48,296 nt of DNA from Cytophagales bacterium. GTDB lineage: Bacteria > Bacteroidota > Bacteroidia > Cytophagales > Cyclobacteriaceae. The position numbers and the translations under genes were made by a program. Below the pieces are notes generated by a model, which saw only the letters and a list, made by a program, of their open reading frames with translations, ran no database searches and had not been told where the DNA came from. Below are positions 43,941-48,296 of the stretch, piece after piece (position 1 is the first letter of the stretch; every line of letters begins with the position of its first letter). The stretch is taken from the NCBI GenBank assembly GCA_016124425.1, contig WGNT01000136.1:1-48296 (forward strand). Reading direction: 5' to 3'.

Positions 43941-46701
43941 AAATAAATTCGTTTGAATTAAAATAAACTGCAATGAGGTCTGCAAGAGCTCTGGTAGATG
44001 CATCCACCTGCCAAGGTTGTAGGTCCGGGATGTAATTTTTATAAATATCAAGCTCCTCTTTAAAGGAAAATGGTTCACCTGTCATTTCTTCAAACATTTC
44101 CCGCTCTACTTCTGTGGGATAATCAATCTTTGGTGGCTTATTATCCTGATGATATTTCGTCATTTTTTCCAAGTAGTGGAGACACTCCTCAATTTCATCA
44201 GGGCGAGCCTCCCTATTAAATATAGCATAAATGGCCTCCTTCAACCGATTTTCTTGACCATCAAAATCATTCATCAACCTATTAGCATATACCAGAGAAC
44301 GTGTTCGAACATTTTGCCCGTTGAACATTGTGAAAACCTGTGGCGTCACGGTTGATTCACTACGGGCTTCACAAGACATATCAGTTCCTGGCTGATTGAA
44401 TACCTCCAGGTAAGGGTCTGCCAAAGTTCGATATCGTTCAGCATAGATTGTTCGTCTATTTCGCTCTTCTGGTGTTCGGGAAGGTTGATACGCCGGAGCA
44501 ATTGAACCCATGATATGTCTTGGTTGGAGGGCAGCTTCCATGTTAATTTCCGGCCTTGTGGGGAATCCCCCCATCTTCGTGTTCAATTCCCCTGAAATAT
44601 AGAGCATCGCATCTTTCAATTCCTCAGCGTCCATCCTTCTTGGGTTGAAGTAGGATAGCAATTCATTATCAGGATCCACTTCATTTACCTTGGACCAGTC
44701 GGGATGAGAACTCGAAAAACGGTAAGCCCGGGAGGTCATGATCAACCGATGCATTTCCTTCACTGAATAATCATGCGCTATAAAATAGCTGGTCAACCAA
44801 TCCAGCAGCTCAGGATGCGTTGGCTTCCCACCTGTTGCACCAAAATTATTTGGTGTTTCGCAGATACCTTGTCCAAAATGGTGTTGCCATATACGATTAA
44901 CCATCGAGCGGGCCAAGATGGGGTTATCCGGATGAGTCAACCACTTTGCAAATCCCAACCTGCGGCTTTCCATGCCGTTGGGTATTTTAATGTTGATTTT
45001 TTTGCTCTCAGGAGCCAGATTCTCAATGATACTCATCACTCCAGCTTCCACCGGTTCGATAGGCGCATAAACCGATCCTCCGGCCAGAATATTGGTATTC
45101 GGCGGTTCGCCGTTCAGATTTTCCGGCACAGAACCTCTGTTCTGGCTATTCCTAATATTCACGGGTCCATTATAAACTGAAAAAGCAAATGGTTCAAATC
45201 GCTCTTTCTGTTTTCTCAACAATTGCATCCTTTTATTTAGTACCTTCCTGTATCCCAGTTCTTCAAATGTCAGTCCCAGGTATCTTGGTGGCTGCTGGTC
45301 CTCGGGAAGTTTTCTCCTTGCTCTCTTCGGCAAATAGGTAAGGCCGCGTTCTTCATACCACCGTTTTGCCGCTTCCTCTTCCTTATTTGCAAGGTAATCG
45401 TCTTCCTTTTCAGTTATATTTATCCAGTCAAGAATGCGCTGCTTTTCGAATTCAGTTACTTCTGTATTCTCTTCGGGTAGAAAAGGAGCGGGTCTTTCAG
45501 CGAACTGAGTAGTTGCGAATACCGCCTGTATGCTGTAATAGTCTCTGGCTGGAATGGGATCATATTTATGATCATGGCATTTCGCACAGTTCAACGGGGT
45601 ACTTAAAAATGCCTCACCAACGATATTGGTGACATCATCCAGGTAATATTGCCGAGTTTCTGCGGCTACGCTCATCGCTGTATGTTCCCAAGGTCCCATG
45701 CGTAGAAACCCGGTAGCAATAAGCATTTCAGGGTCATCCGGATCTATTTCATCACCTGCGAGCTGCTCCATGACAAACTGATCGTATGGTTTATCATCGT
45801 TAAATGCCCTGATGACATAATCCCGGTATCGCCATGCGTTGGGTCTAACATAATCATTAGAAAACCCTCCGGTGTCTGCGTATCTAACCACATCTAACCA
45901 GTGTCTGGCCCATTGCTCACCATATTGTGGGCTCGCTAATAACCTATCTATTAAATGCTGATATGCATTTGGGTCTTTATTTCCCAAAAATCCTTCAATT
46001 TCATCCTTAGTGGGAGGCAAGCCAATCAAGTCAATGGTAACTCTCCGTATTAGCGCCAAATCTGAAGCGGACGGAGCTGTGGGAATATTTAATTCAGCTC
46101 GTCCATCCGCCAAAAAAGCATCAATGGGGTGATTTTTGTTAGGGTCCAGTTCACCCCAAGGAATCTCTGGCTTTTCAACAGGATAGTACGCCCAAAGGTT
46201 TTCCTTTTCGTATGGCCTGTTTTCCCAGGTCTCGCTTAAGCCACCTGAGGTTTTCACCCGGATGCGGTTGCCATATTGCCATTCAGTATCCATTTTGATC
46301 GCTGCAATTCTTTCTTCCGATGGCCAAGGGGCTCCACCGTCAATCCAGTCTCTGATAATTTGCAGGTCTATCTCAGATAGTTTGTCACCATCTTTGGGTG
46401 GCATGGCCAAATCTTCATCCACTCTCAAGATAGATTGGTAAAGCAAACTTTGTTTTGAATTACCAGGAACAATCGCTGGTTTCCCGGAATTACCTCCTAC
46501 TAATAAATTCTCATAATTTCTGAAATCGAGACCTCCTTCAATCTTTTTGGGATCGCCCCCATGACAACCGATGCACTTGGACGCGATTATGGAGGTTACC
46601 TCATGGGCAAATAATGCCTCCGGATCAACCGTATCTTTTTTACCGGGGGATCCACAAGCATTAAGAATGACTAACAAAATGAAAATAAGATTTCGTGTCA
46701 T
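43930..46701 (-). CDS. PSCyt1-DUF1549-DUF1553 exported lipoprotein
   Basis: The 923-residue product starts with a lipobox (ILNAC, Cys16) and a PSCyt1 heme motif Cys43-Ile-Gly-Cys46-His47. DUF1549 (about 185-400) includes IDAFLADGRAELNIPTAPSA, RVTIDLIGLPPT and a second CxxCH (LNCAKCHDHKYDP). DUF1553 (about 590-880) includes LGFAKWLTHPDNPILARSMV, NRIWQHHFGQGICETPNNFG and MTSRAYRFSS. Two heme sites and lipid anchoring point to periplasmic electron transfer. It is the first gene of the three-gene unit. Roles in sugar oxidation have been proposed for such clusters but are not proven. Confidence 0.93.
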   Translation of the reverse strand: MTRNLIFILLVILNACGSPGKKDTVDPEALFAHEVTSIIASKCIGCHGGDPKKIEGGLDFRNYENLLVGGNSGKPAIVPGNSKQSLLYQSILRVDEDLAMPPKDGDKLSEIDLQIIRDWIDGGAPWPSEERIAAIKMDTEWQYGNRIRVKTSGGLSETWENRPYEKENLWAYYPVEKPEIPWGELDPNKNHPIDAFLADGRAELNIPTAPSASDLALIRRVTIDLIGLPPTKDEIEGFLGNKDPNAYQHLIDRLLASPQYGEQWARHWLDVVRYADTGGFSNDYVRPNAWRYRDYVIRAFNDDKPYDQFVMEQLAGDEIDPDDPEMLIATGFLRMGPWEHTAMSVAAETRQYYLDDVTNIVGEAFLSTPLNCAKCHDHKYDPIPARDYYSIQAVFATTQFAERPAPFLPEENTEVTEFEKQRILDWINITEKEDDYLANKEEEAAKRWYEERGLTYLPKRARRKLPEDQQPPRYLGLTFEELGYRKVLNKRMQLLRKQKERFEPFAFSVYNGPVNIRNSQNRGSVPENLNGEPPNTNILAGGSVYAPIEPVEAGVMSIIENLAPESKKINIKIPNGMESRRLGFAKWLTHPDNPILARSMVNRIWQHHFGQGICETPNNFGATGGKPTHPELLDWLTSYFIAHDYSVKEMHRLIMTSRAYRFSSSHPDWSKVNEVDPDNELLSYFNPRRMDAEELKDAMLYISGELNTKMGGFPTRPEINMEAALQPRHIMGSIAPAYQPSRTPEERNRRTIYAERYRTLADPYLEVFNQPGTDMSCEARSESTVTPQVFTMFNGQNVRTRSLVYANRLMNDFDGQENRLKEAIYAIFNREARPDEIEECLHYLEKMTKYHQDNKPPKIDYPTEVEREMFEEMTGEPFSFKEELDIYKNYIPDLQPWQVDASTRALADLIAVYFNSNEFIYVY

Positions 46702-47331
46702 GCTGATTCAAGTGTGGTGTCTATCGAATAGAAATGTAACCATAAGCAACAAACTTCTATTAAATTTAAGTATAAAATGTTCATTTATAAAGCATAACTG
46801 TATTTTTCTTAACAATTTTATGGGAGCGGAAACATGTCCATTGGAAGTTGCATCCTTGTTCAAGATCAAACTTTCGCGCTGCTTAATCTGCTCCTTTTAC
46901 ATTTTCTCAAATTTGGAAATTTCCGTTGAAAAGGAACCTTTAGCAGAAATGTTTACATTTTTGTCAGGATCCATTTGGTGGTCATCTATCATGGAAGCAA
47001 TACTCTCTTGTTGGTCATTAATATACTACTTTCTGTACATGTAATCTAACTCACACATTGCGTTGGGCTTGGTTGTGATTTTGGATTTGTTCTTTACATT
47101 TAAAAAATCGCTACCGCCCCTCAACGTGAAGGTTAAAGCGCACGTTCAAATTAAAATTATATACTTAAAATACAAAAAATTAAAAACTTGTCGAAATGCT
47201 AGAGAGTTTACCCTGTAGTTGACGATCAAATAATGCGACTAAAAATTAATTTCGATCAGTAGTAGAAAAAACCGACCAATGAGAATAAATCATTGATCGG
47301 TTCTATTAATTCAGCCTCAGCTACCAGTCAG
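46702..47331. other. 630-base intergenic region
   Basis: It holds the promoter side of the DUF1549/DUF1553 gene and the SusD terminator (47264-47302). The minus strand at about 46750-47050 has open text with stops (DDHQMDPDKNVNISAKG and FSTEISKFEKM) that could be an old relic, but I cannot assign it. No other feature seen. Confidence 0.4.
47264..47302 (-). terminator. Rho-independent terminator of the right-edge SusD gene
   Basis: A 13-base stem with one mismatch (47270-47282 with 47290-47302) closes a 7-base loop. Read on the minus strand it is followed by six T residues (47266-47271, partly in the stem). It lies about 30 bases after the SusD stop, so the susCD unit from beyond the window ends here. 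Confidence 0.8.
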
Positions 47332-48296
47332 TTAATCCCTATAATTTAAGTTTAAATCCAACTCACTTTGTGGCAACATCCAAACAAAAGCGCTGGATGA
47401 AAAAGGTTCAACAGGTACCCCTCTGTCACCACCAGGTATAGGTTTCTTGGCGGAACGAAGGTAATCTACCCGGTCACCTTCAAAGGCAAGTTCTTTGATC
47501 CGTTCACTATCTATCGCTTCCTCTGAGATAGCACCTTGCAAAGGCCCGATACCTGCCCTTTGTCTTACCACATTTAAATCACTTGTAGCCCCTCCTATGT
47601 CCCCGGACCTGAACCGCAGCAAAGATCTTGTAAGGTACATTTCAGCCAGACGGATTACCGGTATATTCGCTAATATACCGATATTTTGCCCCCTGTAGTA
47701 TTTATCACACCACACCATAGGTGTTACCACCTCAGAGTGTATCGTTTCATATATAAAGGGATCGGCATTCGGATCAGGATTATACCCTTCCAATTTTCTA
47801 TAGAGTTGATTAAATCTTTTGTCTTTTGTGGCTTCTTCCGTAAGTGTGTAGTTCCCATTCAAAGGATCCTCCATCCAACCAATTTTAGCTAGGGTATTGT
47901 AACTTATAGTAAATTGGTTCCAAGTACATCTTTGAAAGGTGTTAGCCCCAGTGGTGACCTGTCTGCGTAAGGTCATACTTGATAATTCGTCTGGTCCTAC
48001 CCTATTTACGGGATCATAATACAATGCATACCATAGGACTTCCTTTCCGCGAGTATTGTTGTCCTTGTTAAACGCTTCTATGGGATCCTCTGACAGGTCA
48101 TAATCTCCGCCGTTCTGATCAATAACATAATTCAATTCTTGGATAGCTTCCGCATTCCGGTCCATCATGAAATAGACTTTTGCAAGCAAAGCGGCAGCTG
48201 TAAATCTATTTGCTCTGCCAAATTCGTACGAAGGATGGTGCATGGACGAATTGAACCGTTCCGGCAACAAGGATTTCGCTTTCGTGAGATCATCAA
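47332..48296 (-). CDS. SusD/RagB family protein, N-terminus outside the window
   Basis: The frame is open to the right edge; text before the first Met reads DDLTKAKSLLPERFNSS, so the gene continues beyond 48296. The visible 320 residues are the C-terminal SusD part: ANRFTAAALLAKVYFMMDRN, AIQELNYVIDQNGGDYDLSE, the typical IRLAEMYLTRSLLRFRSGD and VVRQRAG, and the end FVWMLPQSELDLNLNY. It should be an outer-membrane sugar-binding lipoprotein paired with a SusC gene just past the window. It is only distantly like the SusD at 35607-37079, so it serves another glycan or oligomer. A clear terminator follows its stop. Confidence 0.93.
   Translation of the reverse strand, partial: DDLTKAKSLLPERFNSSMHHPSYEFGRANRFTAAALLAKVYFMMDRNAEAIQELNYVIDQNGGDYDLSEDPIEAFNKDNNTRGKEVLWYALYYDPVNRVGPDELSSMTLRRQVTTGANTFQRCTWNQFTISYNTLAKIGWMEDPLNGNYTLTEEATKDKRFNQLYRKLEGYNPDPNADPFIYETIHSEVVTPMVWCDKYYRGQNIGILANIPVIRLAEMYLTRSLLRFRSGDIGGATSDLNVVRQRAGIGPLQGAISEEAIDSERIKELAFEGDRVDYLRSAKKPIPGGDRGVPVEPFSSSAFVWMLPQSELDLNLNYRD

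Noticed and set aside
46571-47044. Plus-strand open frame of 157 codons
   Set aside because: Partly antisense to the DUF1549/DUF1553 gene, Cys/Ile/Phe-rich, no family look.
1-48296. tRNA or rRNA genes
   Set aside because: No cloverleaf or conserved rRNA text was noticed on either strand by eye.

Overview
The window looks like chromosome of a Bacteroidota bacterium, probably Cytophagales and perhaps Cyclobacteriaceae. The evidence is SusC/SusD outer-membrane genes, an ECF sigma/FecR pair, A/T-rich intergenic DNA without clear Shine-Dalgarno sites, and many exported carbohydrate-active proteins. Nearly all genes lie on the minus strand. The genus is inference; no rRNA, tRNA or other taxonomic marker is present.

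Layout. (1) Positions 34-11609: a minus-strand block of exported glycoside-hydrolase-like genes (two DUF5060 paralogues, one smaller clan-A-like lipoprotein, one deleted relic). It also carries a blue-copper protein, a DUF6797 beta-propeller protein and two unrecognised secreted proteins. A GTATAC-type palindrome lies upstream of each of the two likely transcription units. (2) 11821-16840: a DUF2459 protein, a broken FAD oxidoreductase, an alpha/alpha-toroid enzyme, a DUF4143 ATPase with a palindrome just before its start, and an intact Uma2 nuclease-like gene. (3) 16893-21496: an exported RraA-like aldolase, a Tat-exported enolase-superfamily dehydratase, a PIN toxin-antitoxin pair and a Tat-exported aldo/keto reductase. 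(4) 21531-26693: a small coiled-coil protein, a beta-helix enzyme and a DUF5703/GH95-like enzyme. (5) 26708-28801: a repeat-rich, hairpin-rich block around a Uma2 pseudogene. (6) 28802-34707: ThuA-like protein and sulfatase (operon), Tat-exported amidohydrolase/lactonase, another Uma2 relic and a Tat-exported Gfo/Idh oxidoreductase. (7) 34824-41153: an IS relic, SusD, a SusC lacking its 5' half, FecR, ECF sigma, and IS4 and sulfatase relics. (8) 41192-46701: three overlapping genes of the PSCyt1/DUF1549/DUF1553 - DUF1501 - DUF2231/cytochrome type best known from Planctomycetes-like genomes. (9) The right edge holds a partial SusD with a good terminator.

How the genes may work together. The enzymes are mostly predicted to be exported by Sec or Tat. 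Polysaccharide would be cut and desulfated outside or in the periplasm. A set of exported sugar-oxidation enzymes (Gfo/Idh, lactonase-like amidohydrolase, acid-sugar dehydratase, RraA-like aldolase, aldo/keto reductase) could then process the sugars before uptake. Electrons might pass to the cupredoxin and the c-type cytochrome proteins. This is inference from families and signal sequences. The region is also decaying: at least eight gene relics are visible, including the local SusC.
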